64,000 nucleotides of DNA, taken from the NCBI GenBank assembly GCA_963680875.1, contig OY804575.1:26269034-26333033 (forward strand), written 5' to 3'. This DNA comes from Bathymodiolus brooksi (Eukaryota > Mollusca > Bivalvia > Mytilida > Modiolidae). The position numbers were made by a program, and so were the translations under genes. Under the pieces are notes generated by a model. That model saw only the letters and a program-made list of their open reading frames with translations. It did not search any database and was not told where the DNA came from. Below are positions 51,401 through 63,400 of this stretch, piece by piece (position 1 is the first letter of the stretch; each line of letters begins with the position of its first letter).

Positions 51401-54400
51401 ACTTTAATATAAATCCCTTGTTTTATATCATTGAGATAAATGTCTATACATAATTTAATATTCATATGCCTTTTACAAGCCTAAAAAGTTTTCTAAATGC
51501 TAAATATTTTGTATGGACGAACACATTAAAGCTGACATGAACAACATATGGGTAACAAAACTACATGTTACAACATAAATAATAAATAGTTAATGTAACA
51601 ATGAAGACCAATCATTTAAAAAATGTTCAATGAAGAAAATTAAAATAAAAGTCGCCCCAAATCATCAACATTCTTTAGAAATAAAATGCTTTGTTTTCAC
51701 AGATCAGTTTAAATAACTCAATAAATAGTTTAATTAAAATACAAAAACGTACAGTCATACAATAAGTAATTTTGTGTGTTTTGTTAGTTTAGTGAAGATT
51801 ATTTTCTATACTATTAGTTCTTTTAGATTTTTGTTATTAGGTCATTTAGATTTTTGCTATTAGCTTGGTTAGACTTTGCTATTAGTTTGGTTCGATTTTT
51901 TTGCTATTACTTTGGTTATATTTTTGCTATTACTTTGGTTATATTTTTGCTATTACTTTGGTTATATTTTTGCTATTAGTTGGGTTAGAGTTTTGCTGTT
52001 AGTTTGGTTATATTTCTGCGATAGTTATAGTTCAGTTAGAGTTTTGCTATCAATTTTGCTTAGATTTTTGTTGACAATTCTTGTTCTTGGTAACTTCTAT
52101 CAGCATTTCTTAAACAAAGCATTGGCACCATCAGTAAATGTAAACCTCACCTCAGCATGGTGTTCTTCATTTTGTTGTAATACTTCAATACATAATTCAG
52201 CTAAATGCATCACATCATCAAGTCTTTTCTTTGGAGAAACACCATTATTGTAAGATTCTAAAGAATAAAGTAAAACAAATGACTCTTTAAGAAACCTATG
52301 CATTCATTTTTTTTGTTACCTCCCCTTTTTGAGGGGTCATGAATACTGTTTGTGAAATTATTTCAAAACATCATAATTGCATTTTAAATCATCATCAATA
52401 AATTATGGAAAGTTGTTGTTTCAGCTTTATTTCACTACTGATCTGCATTTAATAGTTTCTATAACAACAGAACAACACTCAAATATTCATATTAGCCAGA
52501 CTTATAATGAAAGATGTGATCTGATTAGTCAATATAGCATTGGGGTTTGGTAATGCCACCAATAATATAAACTCAAGAATCATTCATGAGTATGAAGGTG
52601 ATAGAGGAGGAACAACTGCAATCAACTGTGAGAACAACAATGATTCTCAATTTGATAATTTTTTCCTTTAAACTTAGAAGGTTGTTGTAGAAAAAAAGGT
52701 TGAAGAATAATTCCCACTAATAAAGCTGAACTGCATAATTTTCAATACTAAACTAAATAATATTTAATATACATACTCCCTTCTCATATAATTAATTCTG
52801 GGTTCAATGGTATAGCATTTTCTCATACTATAAATTAAACAACTATTTTGCCATCAGTTTGGAAATATAAGTGGTAGTCAACCTGCCTTTAAGAAATGGT
52901 ATGCATTGTTATGTTTGATCCATTATACAATTAGACATTTAAATCAACAATAGTATGGTTGTTTTATCAACTTTAACTACTTGATAGATCTTACCCAACA
53001 TAAGTTTCCAAGCTATCTGAATCAACTACAGGTATATCTATCAGACTCTCCTAAGGACTAAGTATGTACCAAGTTTGGTGAAAATCCATTGAAGGATGTT
53101 GATTCTAAAGTGTCCACAAGGATGTTATACAGTAAAAATTTGACCCGGTGACCTTGAAAATCAATAGGGTTCCAGATTCTCCTAAGGACTAAGTATGTAC
53201 CATGTTTGGTCAAAATCCATTGAAGGATGTTGATTCTAGTGTTCACAAGGATGTTATGCGGTAAAAATTTGACCTGGTGACCTTGACCTTTGACCTTGAA
53301 AATCAATAGGGTTCCAGATTCTCCTAAGGACTAAGTATGTACCAAGTTTGGTCAAAATCCATTGAAGGATGTTGATTCTAGAGTGGTCTTAAGGATGTTA
53401 CGGAAGGACAGACGGATGGTAGCGTTACTATATCCCTTCGCAACTTTGTTGGCGAGGGGATAATAATGACTAAAAGATATGTCCAGACCCCATAATTCAT
53501 AAAACTCTCCCTCTACCCTCAGGGCAACATCTTATCTACGATGATGAAGATTGAACGTAAGGTACTTAAGGTAATGCATGAAAACCAAGAGAAACCAAAA
53601 AACTGAATGAAAAGTCCAGAAACCAATTGTTGTTGCCCACCCATATTTTCTCCTGCCTGACTTCCATCAAATAAATAACTGAATTTAACTATGTTGCAAT
53701 GTGTCTAAAAATCTAACATTAAACTAAAACACACAGATTATAATTTACTCTCTTGTCATTTAAATTCCAAAAATGATTGCTCTAAAACTATACCATGCAA
53801 AAGAAAAAATGTACACAAACAAAAAGAAAAAAAAGGCAAAATAATATAAAATAATAAAAACACAGTTGAATCATAACCCAACAAAAAACATGTGTTGCTT
53901 GAACAATTAAGCAAAAATACTAAAATACCATTAAATATCAGAAAAACATACCATTTAAACCAGCTCCTATTAGATTGCAATAAATTACAATTGAAAAAAT
54001 AAATATGTTGATATTTCTGTTCCAGGATGTTTAATTTTCCAATTCAATTGCCTCATGAATTAGTACTAATTAAATCTGACATTATATAATCCATAAAGTT
54101 TTTACCAGTGAAAAACATTACCCTACAGTTTCTTATGAAATACAATCCTTTTACTGTTGAAAGACTATTAAAAGTGAAACACATAAAACTTGTTTAATGC
54201 TGCCACTTTTGATTGAAGTGTCTGTACCAAGCCAGGAGAGTGAGCAGTCATAACTTAGGTGTATCAATTTAGCCTCTGTTTCTACGACGTTCTTATTGAT
54301 TGTTAGAACTGTTCTGACAGTCTTATATATTTTTGGTTTTTCATTTTTTTGACTGATTACTGTTAATATACAAACAGTATTGTCAGTAATATTTATACCA

Positions 54401-57400
54401 GTACATGTGTAACCAAACCATGTGACCATAACCCACTTAGACATTCAATTATAATTGTCAATAAAACCATTGTTGTATATGTTTTTAAGATCTTCCACAG
54501 TTTTATCAACAAATGTGATAACAGAAAACATGCACATGCCAAAATTTAGCACAGTAGAACAATATATAGAGCTGCTGTAAACAAGAGAGTAGGAAGGCAT
54601 GTGATGCTAAAAGACCATGGGAATACATTGCTGACACACAGTAAACAAGAGAGTGTGAAGGCAGAATATGCTGCCAACAAACTAAACAGGTGAGTGTGAA
54701 GGCAGAATATGCTGCAGACACACTAAACAGGAGAGTGTGAAGGCAAAATATGCTGCTGACAATGTAAACAGGGGAGTGTGATGGCAGAATATGCTGCTGA
54801 CACAATGTAAACAGGAGAGTGTGATGGCAGAATACACTGCTGACACAGCAAACAGGAGTGTGAAGACAGAATATGCTGCCGACACACTAAACAGGAGAGT
54901 GTGAAGGCAGAATACGATACTGACACATGTAAACAAGAGGGTGTGAAGGCAGAATATGCTGTTGACACAATGCAAACAAGAGAGTGCGAAGGCAGAATAC
55001 ACTGCTGACACAATGCAAACAAGAGTCTGAAGGAGGAATATGCTGCTGACACATGTACAGAGGAGAGTGTGAAGGCAGAATAAGCTGCTAACACATGTAA
55101 ACAAGAAAGTGTGAAGGCAGAATACACTGCCGACACAATGCAAACAAGAGTGTGAAGACAGAATAACCTGCTGACAAATGTAAACAAGAGTGTGAAGGCT
55201 GAATATGCTGCAGATACACTGTAAACTAAATGTAAAATGCAGTAGAAATTTTCTTGTATTAACTGGTACATGTACTATTTTCTTTCAGTGTAAGCTTAAA
55301 GGGAAATTTTGCAAAAAAAATATTTTTTTATATGTTTTTCCTGATGTATAAATATGGATGTTTATATGTATATTAGCGTTTTATTATGTTGGATAAGGGA
55401 ATGCAATCGATTTTAAAATTCTGTCAACGATACATGGAAGTCGCCATTTTGATAGCATCTCAATACCAAGTATCACGTGACGTCTAAATACCACCACGCC
55501 CCAAAACAAGCGTGACAAACCAGGGTCCTCATTCAGTGTCGATATGGCTTGTCAGGCGTACGGCTGTTTAACTTGATAGTAATTCTTTTTATTTTTCTTA
55601 TTATTCTAAATATATGAATTTATTACACAATCACTTTTTGCAGATTTACCTTTTGCTTCTATAGATTATGGCAAAACATATGAATCGGGGGGAAAGGTTC
55701 GTCTTTAATGAGACACATTTACAAAAGATTTTTTTCCAAAATTGAAGAACTACGAAATTAAGTTAAAAAAAGAACGGACATCGGAACAATGCCCTGAATT
55801 TGCTAAAAAAATCCAAAAAGGCCTATACTACGGGTCAAAATTGTTTTAATGACATTATTCAGTAAGATCGCACTTTGTAATCGATCGTGCATGCACTACA
55901 ATAAAGATACACATAAGCTAAAAGCACAGAAAGTTACAGGGTAGGAAGCCATACAATTGAGAGGATTATGTAAACATATAATTTGTAATAGATTTCATTT
56001 GACAATTACAGACGATGAGTATTATAAATAAGTTTATTATACAAAAACAAAGCGCAACATATAATATGTCTCTGCGTAACATATTTTGTTTATTTCAATG
56101 ACGTCTTTCGAACTGGTGGACCCTTCTGATTAATCTCAGAATAGTCATAAAAAAATTTTTCATCACAATTATTGACATTTCACCGCAAATATTTAGCTTG
56201 ATGTATTGTTGTTGTGTATCAATCATAATTGTTATTTGTATATGCCCTCCTGGGGCCCTGATTTGGTTAATAAACTTATTCTAATTTCTATTTCTATAAG
56301 GAAAAATTGCATACGAATGGTTTTTTGTCTATTTTGCAAGAGGAATTTCTACCCTGCCCTGTTCACCCTGCTTTATTTCATAATTTTGGTTGTTGCTACA
56401 TCATTCTGATGGGGCACAAAAAAATCAAGATAAAAATGAACAATTCAATATAGCTTACGATGAATGGTAATCTTAAGATTTTTTTGTGAAAATAGCCCAT
56501 GAATCATTGCTGCATTAGGTGCGGATCCAGCAGTTTTGAAAACGGGGTGCCAGGCTCTTGTTTGCCAATTTATACACGAATTTTACTAAATTGTCGAACA
56601 CTCCCTTGATCTGGCAGTGTGCATTAATATGCACCCATTCCTAATGTATACTTCAACGTGATCAGGGTCGTGTATTTTGATCACCTATTAGAACCTTTAA
56701 AATGTGTATTGCATCTGCTATTCTAGTCACGGGTAGCGTAATTTGTTTTCATTTTATTTTCTGTTCTTATTATGTTTTTGTCTATTTGACTTGTGTACGT
56801 TGTTTGTATATATTCCTTTTACATGCCTTCAACCCTTAGGGGTAAAATTTTAGTTAGTTAACGGGTCACAAAATGTGCATTGCGTTTCAGATTATTGCCA
56901 AATATTGTGACACATGTATTCAGGTATTCGGTCAGAGGCCCGTCGACCGGATGTAAAATGACACCTGTATATTATGCCTGGCGATTCCCTGTGTGGACCT
57001 AAACTCATTATGCAATATTAGGTACCCTGCTGAGTGAACCGGTGTGAATGCACCTGTCGTTTTCAGAATGAAGATAAAAATAAGTAAATCCCGCATTTCA
57101 CTTCTTACTTCAGGAATTAATTGCCTTAATTTATTGAAGAATAAAATATTTAAAATTAAAATATGGTCTCTTGCTTCTGAAAATACATGAAAAATATAAG
57201 AAATATATTTTTCGCATAATATTTTACGTTTCGCTCATCAAAAATGAAAAGCAAAAAAAAGAAAAGAAATTAACATTTTTAAATCACTTGCTCGCTCTGG
57301 ACAACGTTTTTAGCACAAAATCCGAAGAACAAGAAGTAAATCTGGTGTGGCCTAATCTCTTTTTAATTTTTGACTGCCCTTCATCTGTTTATACCGCTCA

Positions 57401-60400
57401 TGATCATGATCTCTTCCGAACTTTGTCTAAATGTATATCAGTGGATATCAAATTTTTGTCGTTCTGACGTGGGTTGTTCTCTATTTCCCGACGTTGGGCA
57501 CTCGCTGCCTCTTCCATTTGTCTGAGTTCTTCTTCCGTATATTCTGGTTCAAGTTGGTAACCGAACTCTCCATAGTCGTCGAAATCTACATCACTTGAGA
57601 CGCTAGTCACTTTCCGTACCTGAGCTCGACATATTTAAGCTATAACTAAAACGTTAATTTCGGTGCTTTATATAGAAATGCTCCCAAACAAACATCACGC
57701 GTTGAACAAAAGAAAAGTAAAGAAATATTGATTGAGTAAAATCATAATCATTTGATTAAATTAAATTAATTAAAACATCTTTTATGAACACCGGCTGTTA
57801 AAATAATGATTGAGTAAAATCATAATCCTTTGATTAAAATTAAATTAATTAAAACATCTTTTATGAACACCGACTGTTAAAATAATGATTGAGTAAAATC
57901 ATAATCATTTTTTTTATTGTTAAAAAGAAAAATTCATTTCTAAACGCTTAGGCCTAAATCATTTTATTTAATATTAAAATTAAAATATCCTTTATGAACA
58001 TCGATCGTTAAATTATTATGATGAGACAGCTATATATAGTTAGGCCAATTTGGCACCTCTCATAATGAACACTTATAATTTCAAGGATGGTGTATACTTT
58101 TTTTATCATCTAAAACATAATTTGTTCCTGTTATTTCAACATTATATTTATTCTAATGTTTTAAGAATATTTTATCTTTAATAGATAATAAACGATCTAC
58201 CAACTCGTCTTGGAAAGCAAATAGTGTGTATTCAAATTCCCATTTTATTAATCCGGTCACCTTGAATTTTACACCTGTATAATTTTACCCTCCGGCTACA
58301 AAACACACAAGCGGACATCTACATGCGGAGATCAAAATAACAGTAAACAGCATGCCGAATAATGATTATAAAAAAGGGATTAAAACAGAATCTAGCAATC
58401 AATACACAAGTTACGCGTTGTCAAAATTATCCATTATATTTTTCAGCACATTAGCAGTAAAACAAAATGAACATAATTGTAAAAGGGATCCGATATATAG
58501 CGAATATAGGTGACTGTTATAAAACACTCTTTCCGTTGTAAATATAAAGGAAATGAAACATTTTGTTCATTTAAAATAGTTGTTTGTCAAAAAAGTACGT
58601 AGCTGTTCACTTCAGTATTTAATTTTCCAACGGTTATTAGATTTAAATTACAGTCCTCTGAGCGCTTTAAATGAAGCGAATTTAACATCAGCGACCCAGA
58701 CTTTAAATTTCAATCCCACAATGCATTTTTAGCTTAAAACGTCACAAGCTAGTTGAAAAATTAGAAATTAAAATTACAAATTTGCGATTTGCTTCGTTAT
58801 TTGTGGAAATATGTCGATAAAACTTTGTGAATATGTATTTTATATCACCAGGAACATATTTAGCTAACATGTAAAAAATCACGAAATTTCCCTTTAAATG
58901 TCCACTCACAGGTGAATAACATCTGAACTGTTATTTTTACTGCTATTAAATATAGTATAACTAATTGTAGATTTTGAATATCAAAATAAGACCACGAGTG
59001 ACCAAAGTACGCATAAGGATTAAATGAGTGGGCGGAACTTGTATTCGGTCACAAGTGGTCTTATTTTGATATTCAAAATGTATGATTTAGTTATACTGCT
59101 TATTATATAGACTTCCAAAATTTCTTATATATATATATTTTTTTTTTACATTTGTATATTTCATTCAACGCGTACGAATCTACGAGAAATGATAGTGTAC
59201 AATTCTCAATTCAGTTGGAAGGATCTGCCATCTTGAAAATGTGAAATCATACATGTCATATTTACAACAATACACAAAAATAATTAAAATTCCTATCTTG
59301 AAAACTTATTTTAGTTAAATTTGATCCAAATTGAAGCGTACATGAAGCCAAATAATGTCTATTCTTTACGTTTCAAACTGGAAGTCTTCATATGACGTCA
59401 TGTTGTTTATGTGCCAACGTCGTCAATATCATTTCGCGGAATTGTTTCAGTTTACAATCGTGTGTGTATTCACCGTAACACAACATGGGACGTAACCACC
59501 ACACCACATACATGTAGTTGTGTAAAAGTAGTTCCGGCGGAAAAAAACTCACATGCGAGATACCGGAATTTATTTCACGGATAAATCCCCATAATTCACA
59601 CATATCTATATAATAAGTAAATGTAATTGGTTTAATTGAACTGGAACTACAATAAATCATGACTTTTTAGCAGTTTTAACCAAAAGATTTTAAGCTGACA
59701 GTAAATATTTAAAGTACAAAATTAAACAAAATCAAATTACATGATAAACCCTACCTATAGCATTACACATTAAACAACTATCTTAAATCTTACTTCTAGA
59801 TTTGAGATATAAAAACGACATTATGATATAGTAGCCAAAGATATAATTCCAAGATGGCAAAAATCAAGTGAACTATTCATAGAGAAGAAAATGCTTGCAT
59901 TAAAAGATTAAGTCTGATTGTAAAACATCATCGAAAAAGATATACATACAAATGTACTTTAATATGTTAGTGATGTAATTCATTTAACAAAAAAAATCAT
60001 TATACAGTATACATTAAAGTGAACAGACCTAAGAGAGAGTGAGTGATTGTTGTTAAGACAAAGTAAGCATCTTTTTGTACTAAACCAATACCCTTAGTTT
60101 GATTTTTATAGTGCTAACTCACTGAAACAACAGTCCATGAGTCTATGGTTAGACATGTCGATCCATTCAGACATATTATCCTTATTACGAACCAACATGT
60201 CTTTGCTCTTATTCCATAATACTGTGTGGTTAGCGGTGAAACAATAAATATCAATTTTATAGTCTTTGCTTTGGTCTGACTAGGTGTCGAACCTAGAATC
60301 TACCACACTCAAGGCCAGCATGCCACCATTACACCACGAAGGCAATATACAGATCTTAGGCAAAACAATATAAGATGAAGAACAGCAATCATTATTGAAT

Positions 60401-63400
60401 ACATTTTATCATTATTGGGCGATTTAATGTCTGAAGCTATTATCATGTTATGAAGCATCAGACATATTGATGTCAGTAGTTGTAAGATTTCCCTTGTTTG
60501 TAATACATTGACAGCCTTGCATCTGGGATTATCGTATTCAGCTGTGTATAATGCCCATGATTTTCCCCCAAAGATCAGTTCTGGCTAGAAAGGATTACCA
60601 TCTAATTGAGAAAAAAAGTTGCCCAAATGAAAAAAATATTGACTAGAACAGAGTTCCACTCAGCCATTAATCTAAGGGCCATTTCACACTGACTTTAGAA
60701 GAGAAGTTCCCCACAGTATGTAATAGTAATAAAAGGTTTGGTATGTGAAAATTACTGTTTTCTCTTGTGTTCATATACATGTACACTGAGACCTGTCTAA
60801 ACCGAATCCCGACTAAAACAGAATCAAACCAAACTTAAAATAAAGTCCCAAATTAGGACATTTTTTGTTAATTTAGCCTGTATAAACTGAGCACCTGTTT
60901 ATTCTGAACCCAAAAGTTGGTCCTAAGGAGGTTGTCTTAAGACAGGTTTTACTGTACATGTATATCTCTTTTTGTGACTGTTGTCTGTCAATGTCTATTT
61001 ATTGTCTACGTGATAAACAAAATATGAATATTTAAAATCATATAATAATAAAATTATGAAGAATAATTTTGAAATATGTGATTTAAAAAAAAAGCAAAAA
61101 AGCAAATTTTCACACTCATTAATTAAATACAGGTATCATATTTGGGAAAAAAAATGCACACAATAAAAAACATAAATGTGGTAAAAATAGGATTATATTC
61201 ATAAATCTAATAAATTAAGCAAAGAACTGCAACAAACATTTATTTCACCTTTCCTTCCTGTTAACAATAGCATTAAATAGTAAGTATATTACTTAACAAA
61301 TAACACAGAACAATGCTTTGATAGAAACAGTATGTATCTTATTATAGTAAACAAAAGATTATACATTCAATACAGTAAAACAAAGAACACTTGTCTTTAT
61401 GTGGTTACTAGCTAAATAAAGTTATACAAACAAAGCTTACTGGGTTCTTTTTTAGGTTAAATTAAATTGACAATGGTTATATAGGTTAAATTAAACTGAC
61501 AATGGTTATATAGGTTAAATTAAACTGGCAATGGTTATAGATGTTAAATTAAATTGACAGATTTATTTTGAGCTGCCAGTGGAAATTATTTATATGAATT
61601 CATGATAATATGTTTCGACTGTATTCAAATTCACAACCATAATAGGAATATTCCCATAGAAAGCCTACAGTGAGTAAGAAAGGGGTTGTGACCCATCATT
61701 AATTTTGTGTTAATTCAATAATCACCAGTATCAGATAAGAATGTTTATTATCGGTTTAATTTTTTACTCCTTTTTGAACCACACCATAGTTTTTCATGTA
61801 ATAATGCTTGCAATAAAACCTTGTTATTATCTAGCTATATGGAGTGAGTGATTGCTCTTTAATGCAAGTTATTTTTTCAGCTATATCAAGGAAAGCACAA
61901 GTAATTTTTTCAGCTATATCAAGGAAAGCACAAGCTATTTTTTCAGCTATATCAAGGAAAGCACAAGTTATTTTTTCAGCTATATCAAGGAAAGCACAAG
62001 TTATTTTTTCAGCTATATCAAGGAAAGCACAAGTTATTTTTTCAGCTATATCAAGGAAAGCACAAGCTATTTTTTCAGCTATATCAAGGAAAGCACAAGC
62101 TATTTTTTCAGCTATATCAAGGAAAGCACAAGCTATTTTTTCAGCTATATCAAGGAAAGCACAAGTTATTTTTTCAGCTATATCAAGGAAAGCACAAGCT
62201 ATTTTTTCAGCTATATCAAGGAAAGCACAAGCTATTTTTTCAGCTATATCAAGGAAAGCACAAGCTATTTTTTCAGCTATATCAAGGAAAGCACAAGCTA
62301 TTTTTTCAGCTATATCAAGGAAAGCACAAGTTATTTTTTCAGCTATATCAAGGAAAGCACAAGTTATTTTTTGATGAGCAGATGATAATGTTTGTTCTTA
62401 TTAAACACGATGAGTTTGATTTTTATAGCGGTAGTTCACTGACACAAGTCCACAGGTGGACCTATCGCTTCATTCAGACACATTATGCTGACAACAAACC
62501 AAACAGTCTTTTCTCTTACTCTTTAAAGTTGCATACTTAGTGGAGAAGCATCAAATTCTAATTATACAGTCTTTTGACCCCATCGGTAAATCAAAGTCAT
62601 GATCTGCTGCAATGGAGTCAAGCACGATAACCATTGCACTATCGAGGTGTTTTCGAGCTAAACGAACCATCAACTGAACTTCATGTTAGAAAGAACACTT
62701 AATGCTATTATTATAAGGGGGCATAACTTGATGTTCCAAAATCATGACAAATTTATAGTCTTATTTACATTATTTGTGTTTGTTTGTGTATAATGGTGTC
62801 CAACACATATTGTGCTGTGTTTTTGTTTTCTTCGTCTTGTGTACCCTGTGGTCAGTTTCTCTGGATTGTCCATTTTTGATTGCCCCTTTGGTATTCTCTA
62901 ACGTTTATATATTAAATTATTATTATATATTGAGAGTGGTTATGCAATACTATTCATCCTGCATTACATTCCTTGAAAACATATTTTATTTACTGATATT
63001 ATAACTTTCACTAATCAAATATTTGCAAAAGGATCCTAGCAGAGGCTGCACAAGAATTGATCAAAGAACTGGGTGCATTTATGCTCTTGTGTGACAGTAG
63101 TTGTCATCTGATCATAAAACATTACAAAATAATTAAAACAGTTTGGTTTAGCAATTTATCCAATCAAAATTGGAAATTCCTATTATTCTGTGATAATAAA
63201 TATTGGTATGTAGAAATATATTGACTTGTCTTAAATTAAAAAAGTTGTGCATAGAAATAAAATTGTTGAAACTTTTAACAGAAGAGATATGAGAGAAAAT
63301 TACTGAAAGATTTCTATGGACTTTTATTGTGACATTCATTAAAATGTATGAAATGATCTAACTTTCTTTCATTCATGTAATATAATGTACCTTCAATTTT

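Larger units (their letters stand above)
55297..58903. mobile_element. Possible 3.6-kb DNA transposon with decayed inverted ends
   Basis: The left border TTAAAGGGAAATTTTG and the right border, read on the other strand, TTTAAAGGGAAATTTCGTG are inverted. Looser similarity continues inward (ATTTTTTTATATG / ATTTTTTACATG; TTCCTGATG / TTCCTGGTG). Base composition inside is less repetitive than around it. No transposase was recognised. The borders and class are tentative. Confidence 0.35.

Noticed and set aside
54506..55271. Minus-strand Cys/Ser-rich repetitive ORFs (up to 182 codons)
   Set aside because: Open in more than one frame over a 42-bp tandem repeat. The peptide repeats mirror the DNA repeat and no conserved domain is visible.
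57171..57467. Plus-strand 98-codon ORF overlapping the acidic minus-strand ORF
   Set aside because: Lys/Ile/Phe-rich start from AT-rich DNA and no splice support. The antisense frame has more protein-like composition.
61844..62385. Two 176-codon frames encoding perfect 11-residue repeats
   Set aside because: By-product of a stop-free 33-bp satellite inside a SINE tail; two frames are equally open.
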